The notes: generated from the letters alone by a model not told the origin. DNA of 45,879 bases from Magnetospirillum sp. (GCA_016212565.1 JACRFY010000219.1:1-45879); one strand, 5' to 3'; shown: positions 1 to 9,348, counted from the first letter of the stretch. A program made the numbers and translations.

Positions 1-1
1 C

Positions 2-124
2 AAGGGCCTCAAGGTCACCGACGCCGAGATGGACGCAATCGCCATCAACGGCTGCGACTTCCATCCAGAGTGGAACTACACCATCTCACCCCGAAAGCCG
101 GATCGTGCGGTTGTTTTGGCGTAG
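2..124 (+). pseudogene. ISAzo13-type transposase, C-terminal fragment at window edge
   Basis: Reading from base 2 gives about 40 codons ending in TAG, with the peptide GLKVTDAEMDAIAING followed by FHPEWNYTISPR. The (F/H)xxEWNYTI-PR ending is, from memory, typical of the C-terminus of ISAzo13-family (Rhodopirellula-type) DDE transposases. The 5' part lies outside the window, so whether the full gene is intact cannot be judged; it is listed as a fragment only because it is truncated by the edge. The right end of the element should lie somewhere in the following 200 bp, but I could not identify its inverted repeat. This is the only mobile-element trace in the window. Confidence 0.6.
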
Positions 125-333
125 ATCCTTAGTGATGAATGAACATCAACCTGTTGCGGAGAGTTTCAGCCATTGTTAAACTACCATTAATTATTAAACT
201 GGGACTTGATCCGGGCATCAACGTGTATCCGTCCGGCGAATCGGTATCCGGAAACGCGTGGATGGCCGTGTCAAGCACGGCCGTGACGGCAAAAGTAATG
301 AATTCGAAACCTGGATTCAGAGCCCCGATTCCC
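125..333. other. Intergenic region after the transposase, with a small hairpin
   Basis: This 209-bp gap separates the transposase fragment from the convergent chemoreceptor-like gene. It is locally AT-rich around 170-205 (ATTAATTATTAAAC), unlike its surroundings, as expected for IS-flanking or IS-terminal sequence. A 7-bp inverted repeat GGCCGTG/CACGGCC with a 5-nt loop lies at 264-282 and could end transcription from either side, although no T-run follows. No gene is seen. Confidence 0.4.
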
Positions 334-1215
334 CTACCGCCCCGCCTTGAGGAACTTCAGCAGATCGTTGCTGCGGGTGGCGACGGCGCGGGTGCGCTGT
401 TCGGTTTCGACCAGTTCCTCGCTGGTGGTCGACAGGCTGACCATGAAGGTGTCGATGTAGTCGATCACGTCTTCGCACTCGCTACGTCCCGACGAGGCGG
501 TGGCCGAGATGTCGATCACCCGTCCGTCGATGGCCCCCAGGGCCTCGCCGAGCTCGGTGACCGCGTGGCGGATGATGGCGACACCTTCGCTGACGCCGCC
601 GGCCAGGCTGACCGTGCCGGTGGTGGCGTTCATCAGTTCGGCGACGTTGCCCGACAGCACCTCGACCGCCTCGTCGATGCCCTTGGTGACTTCGTCGGTG
701 CGGCGCGACAGGGCCTTGACCGCGGTGGCGACGACGGCGAAGCCCTTGCCGCGGTCGTGGGCGTGCACCGCCTCGATGGTGGCGTTGAGGGCCAGCAGAT
801 TGGTCTGGCGGGCGATGGCGCGGATGCTGCGCGAGCTGTCGCTGACCTCGGTGAGCGCCTCGTCCAGTTCGCTCAATCGCGACTCGATGGCCCGCACCGA
901 TTCGGCCAGCCGGTCGATGTCGCCCAAGGCCGCTTCCAGCGTGGAAATCGACGAGTCGGCGGTGTTGCGCGCATTGCCGACCGCGGCGCTGGTCTCGCGG
1001 CCGGTATCGTCGATGCCGCGGATGCTGGCGGCCATGTGGTTGGCGATTCCGCTCAGAAGCGTAAACCGGCGCGTCTGTTCGTTGACGAACACCGAGACGT
1101 CGTCGACGCTCTTGGCGATGTCATCGATTTCGTGGCTGAATGCTTCGACACCCCGCAGCAACTCGCTGCGAAAGCGTCCGGGATCCCGCCCGACCGCATT
1201 CGTCTCTTCCGCCAT
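334..1215 (-). CDS. Soluble methyl-accepting chemotaxis signalling protein
   Basis: A 293-residue protein with the MCP hairpin-tip signature ([13 protein letters not shown] around residues 150-165, then GKGFAVVA) that contacts CheA and CheW. The rest is heptad-rich helix typical of the long MCP coiled coil. There is no signal peptide or membrane segment and no recognisable sensor domain, so it should be a cytoplasmic transducer; a short N-terminal helical region of about 80 residues is all that is available for sensing. No che genes lie nearby. It is transcribed away from copA, sharing the 190-bp divergent region with it. The family call is secure; the stimulus is unknown. Confidence 0.88.
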   Translation of the reverse strand: MAEETNAVGRDPGRFRSELLRGVEAFSHEIDDIAKSVDDVSVFVNEQTRRFTLLSGIANHMAASIRGIDDTGRETSAAVGNARNTADSSISTLEAALGDIDRLAESVRAIESRLSELDEALTEVSDSSRSIRAIARQTNLLALNATIEAVHAHDRGKGFAVVATAVKALSRRTDEVTKGIDEAVEVLSGNVAELMNATTGTVSLAGGVSEGVAIIRHAVTELGEALGAIDGRVIDISATASSGRSECEDVIDYIDTFMVSLSTTSEELVETEQRTRAVATRSNDLLKFLKAGR

Positions 1216-1280
1216 CGGCGTCCTCCGTCAAGGATAGCCGTCTCTTGTGGACGGTCGAGAGCCCCTTGCGGCCAGTATTG

Positions 1281-1298
1281 CTCAGGTCCTCACCTGAG
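1281..1298. promoter_or_regulatory. Inverted repeat between the chemoreceptor gene and copA
   Basis: CTCAGGT and ACCTGAG are 7-bp perfect arms separated by CCTC, lying about 108 bp upstream of the chosen copA start and 66 bp upstream of the divergent chemoreceptor start. A second short palindrome GTCCGGAC lies at 1312-1319. Either could be an operator for a copper-responsive regulator, but neither matches a CueR or CsoR site closely. No regulator gene is adjacent. Confidence 0.35.
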
Positions 1299-1452
1299 GA
1301 AAGTCTAATTTGTCCGGACTGACGGCGGAGCCCCTGCGGCGATAACGACTTGACCGGTTGCCGTCCTCGGCCCCAATTGAGGATATGCACCAGGAGCTGC
1401 CCGTCATGACCCATCAATCCGCTGCCCTTGCCTCCCTCACCCTGCCGGTGCG

Positions 1453-1499
1453 CGGCATGACCTGCGCCGCCTGTTCGACGCGGTTGGAAAAGGTCCTGG
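1453..1499 (+). repeat. 47-bp perfect direct repeat, copy 1 (HMA domain 1)
   Basis: This segment is identical to 1657-1703 at all 47 positions and encodes the metal-binding loop GMTCAACSTRLEKVL of the first HMA domain. The flanking HMA sequence is much less similar, so the identity is confined to the functional loop. Confidence 0.9.
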
Positions 1500-1656
1500 C
1501 GAAGGTCGAGGGGGTCGGGGAGGCGACGGTGTCGCTGGCTGCCGAGCGTGCCGACCTCCGCTACGACCCCAGCCGCACCGACCCGCAGCATCTGGCCGCT
1601 GCGGTGGTGCGGGCCGGCTTCCAGGTTCCGGCCGAGACCGTCGAAATGGCGATTTC

Positions 1657-1703
1657 CGGCATGACCTGCGCCGCCTGTTCGACGCGGTTGGAAAAGGTCC
1701 TGG
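1657..1703 (+). repeat. 47-bp perfect direct repeat, copy 2 (HMA domain 2)
   Basis: Second copy, 204 bp (68 codons) downstream and in phase with copy 1, encoding the same loop in the second HMA domain. The spacing equals one HMA domain. Confidence 0.9.
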
Positions 1704-3828
1704 GCCGGCTGGCGGGCGTTCAGGTCGCCGCGGTCAATCTCGCCGCCAATACGGCGCGGGTCGAGGTTCTGCCGGGCACGTCGGGGGCTGCCGATCTGGT
1801 CGCGGCGGTGCAGAAGGCCGGATTCTCCGCCCGCATCCTGACCGGGGTGGACGAGCAATGGGAGCGGGAGGAGGCGGAGTATGCCCGCGCTCTGCGTCGG
1901 CAGATTCTGCGGCTGGCGATTGCGGCGCTGCTGTCGTTGCCGCTGATCGCGCAGATGGGCTTCGCCATGGCCGGCCTGCATTGGACGCTGCCGCCGCTGG
2001 CGCAAATGGCCTTGGCGACACCGGTCCAGTTCTGGATCGGCGCGCGTTTCTACCAAGGCGCCTGGATGTCGTTACGCGGCGGGGTCGGCAATATGGACGT
2101 GCTGGTGGTGCTGGGAACCACCGCCGCCTATGGCCTGTCCGTCTGGCATGTCGTTGCCGGGACCGCCGGCCACGACACCCTCTACTTCGAGGGTGCGGCG
2201 GTGGTGATCACCCTGGTGCTGCTGGGCAAGGTGCTGGAGAGCAAGGCCAAGCGCTCGGCGGCCGGGGCAATCCGGGCGCTGATGAAGCTGCGTCCCGATG
2301 TGGCGCGGGTGGAACGCGACGGCCGTTTGGTCGAGGTGCCGGCGGCCGCCGTGGCGGTGGGGGACGTGGTGGTGGTGCGCCCGGGCGAGCGGCTGCCGGT
2401 CGACGGCGTGGTTGCCGAAGGCATCAGCCAACTCGACGAATCGCTGGTCACCGGCGATAGCCTGCCGGTCACCAAGGCGGCGGGCGACGAGGTGGAGGCG
2501 GGGGCGGTCAACGGCGACGGCATGATGTAGTTCGCCGCCACCCGCGTCGGCGCCGACTCTACCATCAACCGGATTATCCGTCTGGTTCAGGGCGCCCAGG
2601 GCTCGAAGTCCCCGGTGCAGCGGCTGGTCGACCGCATCTCGGCGGTATTCGTGCCGGTGGTGACGGCGATTGCCGTTCTGACCTTCCTCGGCTGGGCGTT
2701 GGCCGGAGACCTGGAGACTGCCTTCGTCGCCGCCGTCTCGGTGCTGGTGATCGCCTGTCCGTGTGCGCTGGGATTGGCGACGCCGACCGGGATCATGGTC
2801 GGGACGGGAATTGCCGCCCGCCACGGTATCCTGATCAAGGATGCCGAAGCGTTGGAGCGAGCCCATCACGTCGGCGTGGTGGTGTTCGACAAGACCGGCA
2901 CCCTGACCGAGGGACATCCGGCGGTCGTCGCGGTGGAGGGCGATGCCGATTTGCTGCTGCTGGCCGCTTCGGCTCAACAAGGCAGCGAGCATCCGCTCGC
3001 CCGTGCGGTGCTGACGGCGGCGGCGGGCCTGACCCTGCATCCGGTTTCGGCCTTTACCAGTCTACCCGGCCGCGGCTTGGTCGCCGAGGTTGACGGTCGC
3101 GCTTTGACCATCGGTTCGCCCCGTTTGATGGCCGAGCGGGGCGTCGTTGCCGGCGCCCTGGCCGACGTGGCCGCCGCCGAGGAAGGCAGAGGGCGAACGG
3201 TGATGTGGGTCGCCGAAGGCGCGCGCATGCTCGGCTTGATCGCCGTCGCCGATCCGGTCAAGCCGTCCGCGGCTGCGGCGGTGGCCGGGTTGGCGGCCAT
3301 GGGGGTCGAATCGGTCATGCTCACCGGCGACAACCGGCGTGCCGCCGCGGCGGTGGCGGCTTCGGTGGGGATCGCCCGCGTCATCGCCGAGGTGCTTCCC
3401 GAGGATAAGGCCGCAGCGGTGGCGGCCCTGAGGGCCGAGGGGCGGGTGGTGGCGATGGTCGGCGACGGGATCAACGATGCCCCGGCCCTGGCGGCGGCCG
3501 ATGTCGGCCTGGCGATGGGAACCGGCACCGACGTTGCCATGCAGGCGGCCGGCATCACCCTGGTGAAAGGCGATCCCGCCCTGTTGCCGGCGGCGCTGCG
3601 TGTCTCGCGTGCCACCACCGCCAAGATTCGACAGAATCTTTTTTGGGCCTTCGCTTACAACGTTGTTGCGATCCCCGCGGCGGCCCTGGGGTTTCTCACC
3701 CCGGTGATTGCCGGAGCGGCAATGGCCTTCTCGTCCGTGTCGGTGGTCTCCAACGCCCTGTTGCTGCGACGCTGGCGGCCGTGACGAGCATTTGCGCTGC
3801 AAACCGGTCGCAGCTATAAGCGTCACTT

Positions 3829-3848
3829 CCCTCCCCGACCGGGGAGGG
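3829..3848. terminator. GC hairpin between copA and the YibQ-like gene
   Basis: CCCTCCCC and GGGGAGGG form an 8-bp perfect stem around a GACC loop, 45 bp after the copA stop. There is no T-run, so it may slow or stabilise rather than terminate transcription by itself. Confidence 0.45.
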
Positions 3849-3873
3849 GCATGCATGGACATCAGGAGGCAAT

Positions 3874-4941
3874 GTGGCGCGGCGCGACATCCGTCACATG
3901 CTGATCGGCCCCAGGAAGCGGCTGTGGGAACGGCCGTCGGTGGTGGTGGCATTGATGGTGGCGGTGCTGGTCCTCGGTCTGGGGATCGGCGTCGGCGTCG
4001 GCTTGTTGGCCGGCAGGACGGCGCCACCTCAGCCCCCCGTCGAGCCGGAGCAGGCCATCGCGGTCGAACCTCCGCCTCCTCCGGTAGAGCCCGTCGTGCC
4101 GCCACCGGCTCCGCGCCCCGAGGGCGCATCGAACGTGCAAGCGCCGCCGCCCTCGACCGGGGTCGCCTTGATGGCACCGCCCCCCGCCCCGGTGCCGCCG
4201 GCCAGTGGCGGCCTGCCGCCGTGGCAGCGCTTTGCCGTTGCCTCACCACCAATCAAAGGCCGACCGATGGTGACGGTCGTCATCGACGATCTCGGCCTCG
4301 ACCGTCGGCGGGCAGAGCGAGTGCTCGCGCTTCCCGCGCCGTTGACGCTGGCGTTCATGACCTATGCCGAGGACTTGCCGCAACTGACCGCTACCGCCCG
4401 CTCCCGCGGCCACGAGTTGATGGTTCACGTGCCGATGCAGCCTTTGGCCGGCGCCTATGATCCTGGACCGGATGTGCTGGAGGTCGGCCAATCGCCGGAC
4501 GAAATCCGCCGTCGGTTGGCCTGGGGATTGTCGCGGTTCGACGGCTTCGTAGGCCTCAACAACCATATGGGCAGCCGTTTCACGGCCAACGCCGCGGGGA
4601 TGCAGGTGGTGATGGAGGACATGCGTCGTCGCGGACTTGCGTTCCTCGATTCGGTGACCACCGACCATAGCGTCGGGGCGGCACAGGCGCGGCGCTATGG
4701 CGTGCCGTTTGCCGCCCGCGATGTCTTCCTCGACAACGAACAGTCGGTCTCGGCGGTGCGAGGACAGCTGGCGAAACTGGAAGAATTGGCGCGCAAGCGT
4801 GGCCATGCCATCGCCATTGGCCATCCCCACGATGCGACCATCGAAGCGCTTGCCGGTTGGCTGCCGAGGCTGGAGGGCAGGGGACTGGTGCTGGTCCCGC
4901 TGACCACCATCATCCGCACCCATGGGCCGGGCGGCCCGTGA
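3874..4941 (+). CDS. Divergent polysaccharide deacetylase (YibQ/DUF610-like), membrane-anchored
   Basis: A 355-residue protein with a single N-terminal membrane helix (about residues 22-48), a long Pro/Ala-rich periplasmic linker (about 50-120), then a YibQ-like deacetylase-fold domain. Visible motifs are VTVVIDDLG (metal-binding Asp pair region), LMVHVPMQP, GLNNHMGSRFT and AIGHPH near the end, all typical of this family. The natural substrate is not firmly established. The GTG start at 3874 follows AGGAGG by only 4 nt; an ATG at 3898 is an alternative. In many alphaproteobacteria this gene follows a C-terminal protease gene, but here copA precedes it. Confidence 0.85.
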   Translation: MARRDIRHMLIGPRKRLWERPSVVVALMVAVLVLGLGIGVGVGLLAGRTAPPQPPVEPEQAIAVEPPPPPVEPVVPPPAPRPEGASNVQAPPPSTGVALMAPPPAPVPPASGGLPPWQRFAVASPPIKGRPMVTVVIDDLGLDRRRAERVLALPAPLTLAFMTYAEDLPQLTATARSRGHELMVHVPMQPLAGAYDPGPDVLEVGQSPDEIRRRLAWGLSRFDGFVGLNNHMGSRFTANAAGMQVVMEDMRRRGLAFLDSVTTDHSVGAAQARRYGVPFAARDVFLDNEQSVSAVRGQLAKLEELARKRGHAIAIGHPHDATIEALAGWLPRLEGRGLVLVPLTTIIRTHGPGGP

Positions 4942-4953
4942 TCCTGCGGAACG

Positions 4954-5400
4954 TCAGACGTTGATGGTGGTATCCGGCTTCTTCGCCGGTGCGGCTGCGG
5001 ATCCGCGGCTCTTGACCGCATCGCACAGGAACGTGGCCAGGGCCTTGGGATTGAAGGGCTTGACCAGCCAGCCGATCACTTCGAGCGCCTTGGCCTTCTT
5101 GACGTGAACGCTTTCCTTGGCGGCGGTGAAGATAACCACCGGAATCTCGTTGACTTCCTTGTGGATGGAAGCCCTCAAACCGCCGACGAAGGCCAAGCCG
5201 TCGACCGGCTCCATCTCAAGGTCGCAGATGCAGATCGTGGGACGCTTTTCACAAGCGATGCGCAACCCTTCGGCGCCGTTGGACGCCGCGTAGACCGCTT
5301 TGGCGCCCATGTTCGATGCCAGGCGCGACAGCAATTCGCGGGTCGTCTCGTCATCCTCGATCACCAGGACGGTGATGTCGTCGCGTTCGAACTTGTCCAT
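4954..5400 (-). CDS. Single-domain response regulator (CheY-like)
   Basis: A 148-residue stand-alone receiver. It has the acidic pair (IEDDE), the phospho-acceptor Asp in CICDLEMEP, the Thr of IFTAA and the Lys of LVKPFNP, so it should be phosphorylatable. A short Ala/Lys-rich tail follows with no output domain. It ends 12 bp from the convergent deacetylase gene. No partner kinase is adjacent; the hybrid kinase 12 kb away has its own receiver. It could act in chemotaxis or a phosphorelay. Confidence 0.88.
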   Translation of the reverse strand: MDKFERDDITVLVIEDDETTRELLSRLASNMGAKAVYAASNGAEGLRIACEKRPTICICDLEMEPVDGLAFVGGLRASIHKEVNEIPVVIFTAAKESVHVKKAKALEVIGWLVKPFNPKALATFLCDAVKSRGSAAAPAKKPDTTINV

Positions 5401-5547
5401 ACGACGTATCTAGAATTGAGGGGGCATCGTTGTCAACCGGCGCGGATAAGGGTGCGAAAGCGAAGGTCTCGCATGGTGCCGATGACAGCGCCAGCCGGCC
5501 TCTACCATGTCGCTGCGAGGAGAGATATGCTCGACAAGGAGGTCCCC

Positions 5548-6732
5548 ATGAAAGCCGTCGTATTCCACGGCATCGGCGATATTCGACTGGAAGAGGTCGA
5601 TGACCCGCGCCTGGAGCAACCGGGCGATGCCATCGTCCGCCTCACCGCCAGCGCCATTTGTGGCACCGATCTGCACATGATCCGCGGGACCATGCCGGGC
5701 ATGCGCCCGGGAACCATCCTCGGCCACGAAGGCGTCGGCGTGGTCGAAGCGGTGGGGCAGGGGGTGCGCAATTTCCGCCCCGGCGACCTGGTGGTCATTC
5801 CTTCGACCGTCGCCTGCGGTTGGTGCAGCTATTGCCGTGCTGGCTATACTGCCCAATGCGATGTCGCCAACCCCAACGGCCCTCATGCCGGCACGGCCTT
5901 CTACGGCGGGCCGGAATCATCGGGCCCATTCATGGGTCTTCAGGCCGAACTGGCCCGCATTCCCTTTGCCGCTCATAACTTGGTCGCTATCCCCGACGGA
6001 GTCACCGCCGAGCAGGCGCTGACCTGCTCGGACATCTTCCCCACCGGTTGGTTTGCCGCCGACAATGCCGAGATCGGCGATGGCGACACCGTGGCGGTGT
6101 TTGGCTGCGGGCCGGTGGGACAATTCGCCATCCTGTCGGCGTTCATGCAGGGAGCGCATCGGGTGTTCGCCGTCGACTGCCTGCCCGACCGCCTCGACAC
6201 CGCCCGCAAGCTGGGAGCGGAGTGCATCGACTTCTCTGCCGAAGATCCGGTGGTGGTGATCCGCGAACTGACCGGCGGCATCGGTGTGGACCGTGTCATC
6301 GACGCCGTCGGCATCGATGCGGTGGCGCCGCCCGGTCATGATCATTCCGACGAAATGCGGGCGATTGCCCCCGACAGCAATCCCCAAGGCGCCAACTGGC
6401 ATCCCGGCAATGGTCCATCGCAGGCACTGGAATGGGCCATCGAGGCGGTGGCCAAGGCTGGTACGCTGTCAATCGTCGGGGTCTATCCGGCGACCGCGCG
6501 GCTGTTCCCAATGGGAGCGGCCATGCACAAGAACCTGACCGTCAAGGCCGGCAACTGCAACCACCGCACCTATATTCCGCTGCTGCTCGACGCCATTCGC
6601 TCCGGTCGTGTCGAGCCTGCGCTGCTGGTCAGCCAAGTGCAGCCTTTCACCTCGGTGATCGAAGCCTATAAGGCCTTCGATCGCCGCGAGCCGGGTTGGC
6701 TGAAGGTGGAACTGCTGCCGAAGGCGGCGTAA
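5548..6732 (+). CDS. Zinc-dependent alcohol dehydrogenase (MDR family)
   Basis: The tracked ORF is over-long; the ATG at 5548 has AAGGAGG 5 nt upstream, giving 394 residues. Catalytic zinc ligands are visible in ICGTDLH and GHEGVG, the four-Cys structural zinc site in CGWCSYCRAGYTAQC, and the NAD-binding GCGPVGQ. The insert region around residues 265-290 (HDHSDEM to GNGPSQALEW) and overall length resemble the glutathione-independent formaldehyde dehydrogenase and threonine-dehydrogenase-like branch of the family. The substrate cannot be set from sequence. It is cytosolic, apparently monocistronic, and ends at a hairpin shared with convergent tpiA. Confidence 0.87.
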   Translation: MKAVVFHGIGDIRLEEVDDPRLEQPGDAIVRLTASAICGTDLHMIRGTMPGMRPGTILGHEGVGVVEAVGQGVRNFRPGDLVVIPSTVACGWCSYCRAGYTAQCDVANPNGPHAGTAFYGGPESSGPFMGLQAELARIPFAAHNLVAIPDGVTAEQALTCSDIFPTGWFAADNAEIGDGDTVAVFGCGPVGQFAILSAFMQGAHRVFAVDCLPDRLDTARKLGAECIDFSAEDPVVVIRELTGGIGVDRVIDAVGIDAVAPPGHDHSDEMRAIAPDSNPQGANWHPGNGPSQALEWAIEAVAKAGTLSIVGVYPATARLFPMGAAMHKNLTVKAGNCNHRTYIPLLLDAIRSGRVEPALLVSQVQPFTSVIEAYKAFDRREPGWLKVELLPKAA

Positions 6733-6744
6733 TTGGTGGGAAGG

Positions 6745-6767
6745 GCGAGGGGACCAAATCCCCTCGC
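6745..6767. terminator. Bidirectional hairpin between the dehydrogenase and tpiA
   Basis: GCGAGGGG and CCCCTCGC form an 8-bp perfect stem with a 7-nt loop, placed exactly between two convergent stop codons. There is no strong T-run on either side. Confidence 0.5.
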
Positions 6768-6777
6768 GACTTGTCCG

Positions 6778-7545
<768 letters not shown>

Positions 7546-7600
7546 GGGGATCTCCTGCGGAAATTCGTAGCGGGTATATCATCGCGCCAGCCCATGAGAA

Positions 7601-7629
7601 AGGGCGGGCCGCTTGCGCAGACCCGCCCT
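7601..7629 (-). terminator. Terminator-like hairpin after the sulfur operon
   Basis: AGGGCGGG and CCCGCCCT pair over 8 bp with a 13-nt loop. On the minus strand the stem is followed by TTCTC. It lies 26 bp after the DUF1641 gene stop and before tpiA, so it probably ends the dsrE-tusA-sqr-DUF1641 transcript. Confidence 0.5.
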
Positions 7630-7654
7630 CACGCAACGTTCAGGAAACCGATGC

Positions 7655-8197
7655 TCAGAGCGGCGGCGTCGTCTTGGCAATCACCTGCACCCGCTTGCGT
7701 AGTGAGCACGAGAAGGCGAGCATGAAGCGAAGCGCCTCTTGGGTTTCCGGCTTGGCCATCATGCGCATGGTGCCAAACAGGCCGCCGCCGGACCCGGGAA
7801 TGGCGCACTGGTCGAGTGCGTCTTCCATCGCGCCCTTCGCTTCGTGGGCGATGGTGGCGAGGTCCTCGGTGCCGAGGTTGTTGGCCATGTGCTCGATGAA
7901 CGAGAACGCCCGGTCGACCATGCTGTCGCTGAGCGTCGAGCGCAGGGCATGGATCATGTGGACGGTATCGATCGCCGTTTGCAGCACGCCGGTGCGCTGC
8001 ATGGTGCCAATGGCTTCCAGAAGGGTGGAGACGCCCTCCTTGATGTCGGGATCGTTGAGACGATCGACGACCTCAAGGGCATTGGCCGCGGTGATGGTCA
8101 TGCGCTCGACCATCGAGTCGGACATGGCCTGGGTCACCGCCTCGCCAACCCGAGAGAACTCGGAGGCCATGGGGGAAATACGGGGAATGTCGGTCAT
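7655..8197 (-). CDS. DUF1641 family protein linked to SQR-like flavoprotein
   Basis: The real start is the ATG at 8195-8197 with GGGGAGG upstream, giving 180 residues; the longer tracked ORF is an overlap with the next gene. It is almost wholly helical, rich in the small repeating pattern seen in DUF1641 (LNDPDIKEGVSTLLEAIGTM, then SGGGLFGTMRMM), and has no signal peptide. DUF1641 genes are commonly found beside sulfide:quinone oxidoreductase-like or formate dehydrogenase genes, and here it starts 11 bp after the SQR-like stop. Its molecular role is unknown; it may be a membrane-associated partner of the flavoprotein. Confidence 0.82.
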   Translation of the reverse strand: MTDIPRISPMASEFSRVGEAVTQAMSDSMVERMTITAANALEVVDRLNDPDIKEGVSTLLEAIGTMQRTGVLQTAIDTVHMIHALRSTLSDSMVDRAFSFIEHMANNLGTEDLATIAHEAKGAMEDALDQCAIPGSGGGLFGTMRMMAKPETQEALRFMLAFSCSLRKRVQVIAKTTPPL

Positions 8198-8208
8198 TCC
8201 TGCCTCCC

Positions 8209-9348
8209 CTACAGAAGGCCGCGGGCGGACAGCCAGTACAGGCGGTTGTAAGCCAGCTTGAACCAGTGGACCATCTGCGACGGCGGGCCGGGATTCGGCG
8301 GCGTGGTGTAGTTGAACCACACATAGGTGCCGGAGCTGAGGCCGGTTTCGATGAAGCAGAACACCTTGCCGTCGTAATCCCGGGCCATGCAGCCTTCCTG
8401 GATCAGCGTCGACAGATTGTCGATCAGCACGTCGGCCTCGAAGTGGGCGGTCGAGCCGGCCTTCGAGATCGGAATGTTGGTGGTGTCGCCGACGACGAAG
8501 ACGTTGGTCGAGCCGTCGCGGTGCAGGGTCTTGGTGTTGGTCGGCACCCAGCCGCCCTTGCCCAGGCCCGAATCTTCGATCACCTGCTGGCCCTGGTGGG
8601 GCGGGATGGTGATCAGCAGGTCGAACGGCAGCTCGACGCCCTCCATCGACTTGATGGTCTTCGAGGCGGGATCGACCGATTCGGTGTTGAAGAAGGTCTC
8701 GTACTTGATGCCGAGGCGATCCATCTCCGGCTTGGCCCAATGCGCAACCGGCTCCAGCGCGTGCAGGCGACCGATGGGATAGGTGTAGGTGAGCTCGGTC
8801 TTGTCCCACAGTCCCTTGGCCTTCAGGTGCTCGTAGAGCATGAAGGTGACTTCCAGCGGCGCCACCGGGCACTTGTGCGGAGCGTTGACGTTGACGACGA
8901 TCTTGCCGCCCTGGAAGCTGCCGAGCGCGTCGCGCAGCTTGCGGGCACCTTCGATGTCGTAAAACCAGTGGCCGGCTTCCTTCATGCCCGGGATGTTCTG
9001 CGGCATGATGCGCGATCCGGTCGCCAGGACCAGATAGTCATAGCGGAAGGTGCGGCCGCCATTGGTGGTCACCTGATTCTTCTCGACGTCGATATGCTTG
9101 GCAGGATCGACGAAAAAGTTGATGCGGCGGTCGAGGACGCGGCGCTGATCGCGATAGAGTTCCTGCTCGCGCATGCGGCCGAAGGGAATATACAGCAGAC
9201 CCGGCTGGTACATGTGGGTCTCGGTGGTGCCGAGCATGGTGATGTTGACCGCACCGCTGCGCAGCTCGTTGCCGAGCTGACGGCACAGGCCGTTTGCCAC
9301 AATGGTGCCGGCCAAGCCGCCACCGACGATGAGTACCGTCTTCGACAT
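8209..9348 (-). CDS. Sulfide:quinone oxidoreductase-like FAD-dependent oxidoreductase
   Basis: A 379-residue flavoprotein with the FAD-binding GGGLAG motif at residues 9-14, the second dinucleotide motif YLVLATGS at about 105-112, and the VFVVGDTTNIP motif near 290. Of the three redox cysteines of classical SQR, Cys160 is present (HKCPVAP). A Cys occurs in the C-terminal VFCFIETG, but nothing matches the third one near residue 128, where IMPQNIPGMKEAG is seen. The C-terminus is amphipathic (WFKLAYNRLYWL), suiting peripheral membrane binding. Its place after TusA and DsrE genes argues for oxidation of sulfide or a persulfide with electrons going to quinone, but the missing Cys makes the exact reaction uncertain. 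Confidence 0.85.
   Translation of the reverse strand: MSKTVLIVGGGLAGTIVANGLCRQLGNELRSGAVNITMLGTTETHMYQPGLLYIPFGRMREQELYRDQRRVLDRRINFFVDPAKHIDVEKNQVTTNGGRTFRYDYLVLATGSRIMPQNIPGMKEAGHWFYDIEGARKLRDALGSFQGGKIVVNVNAPHKCPVAPLEVTFMLYEHLKAKGLWDKTELTYTYPIGRLHALEPVAHWAKPEMDRLGIKYETFFNTESVDPASKTIKSMEGVELPFDLLITIPPHQGQQVIEDSGLGKGGWVPTNTKTLHRDGSTNVFVVGDTTNIPISKAGSTAHFEADVLIDNLSTLIQEGCMARDYDGKVFCFIETGLSSGTYVWFNYTTPPNPGPPSQMVHWFKLAYNRLYWLSARGLL

Larger units (their letters stand above)
1406..3784 (+). pseudogene. copA: Copper-exporting P1B-type ATPase, interrupted by in-frame TAG
   Basis: The two tracked ORFs (ending at 2530 and starting at 2615) are in the same frame. Reading through the TAG at 2528-2530 (codon 375) gives a continuous 792-residue CopA-like protein, a normal family length. 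Order: two HMA domains each with GMTCAAC, membrane helices, actuator loop with TGDS (usually TGES), then after the stop the CPC ion-binding motif (about 451-453), DKTGTLT phosphorylation site (D about 495), TGDN and GDGINDAP. The start at 1406 has AGGAG 9 nt upstream; upstream in-frame ATG and TTG codons lack this. As read, translation yields only the two HMA domains, the first helices and the actuator, an inactive pump. It may be a real nonsense mutation (for example from CAG or AAG) or a base-call error; the downstream GTG has no Shine-Dalgarno. Confidence 0.85.

Noticed and set aside
139-1308. 389-residue plus-strand ORF opposite the chemoreceptor gene
   Set aside because: It is antisense to a gene with clear MCP motifs, is Gly/Asp/Ala-rich and shadow-like, and shows no family motif.
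2528-2530. TAG in copA decoded as pyrrolysine or another recoded residue
   Set aside because: No pyl genes or stem-loop insertion signal is visible, and P1B ATPases have no conserved special residue here. A nonsense mutation or base-call error is simpler.
2615-3784. Independent gene starting at GTG 2615
   Set aside because: It starts inside the ATPase domain with no Shine-Dalgarno and is in frame with the upstream part, so it is the second half of copA.
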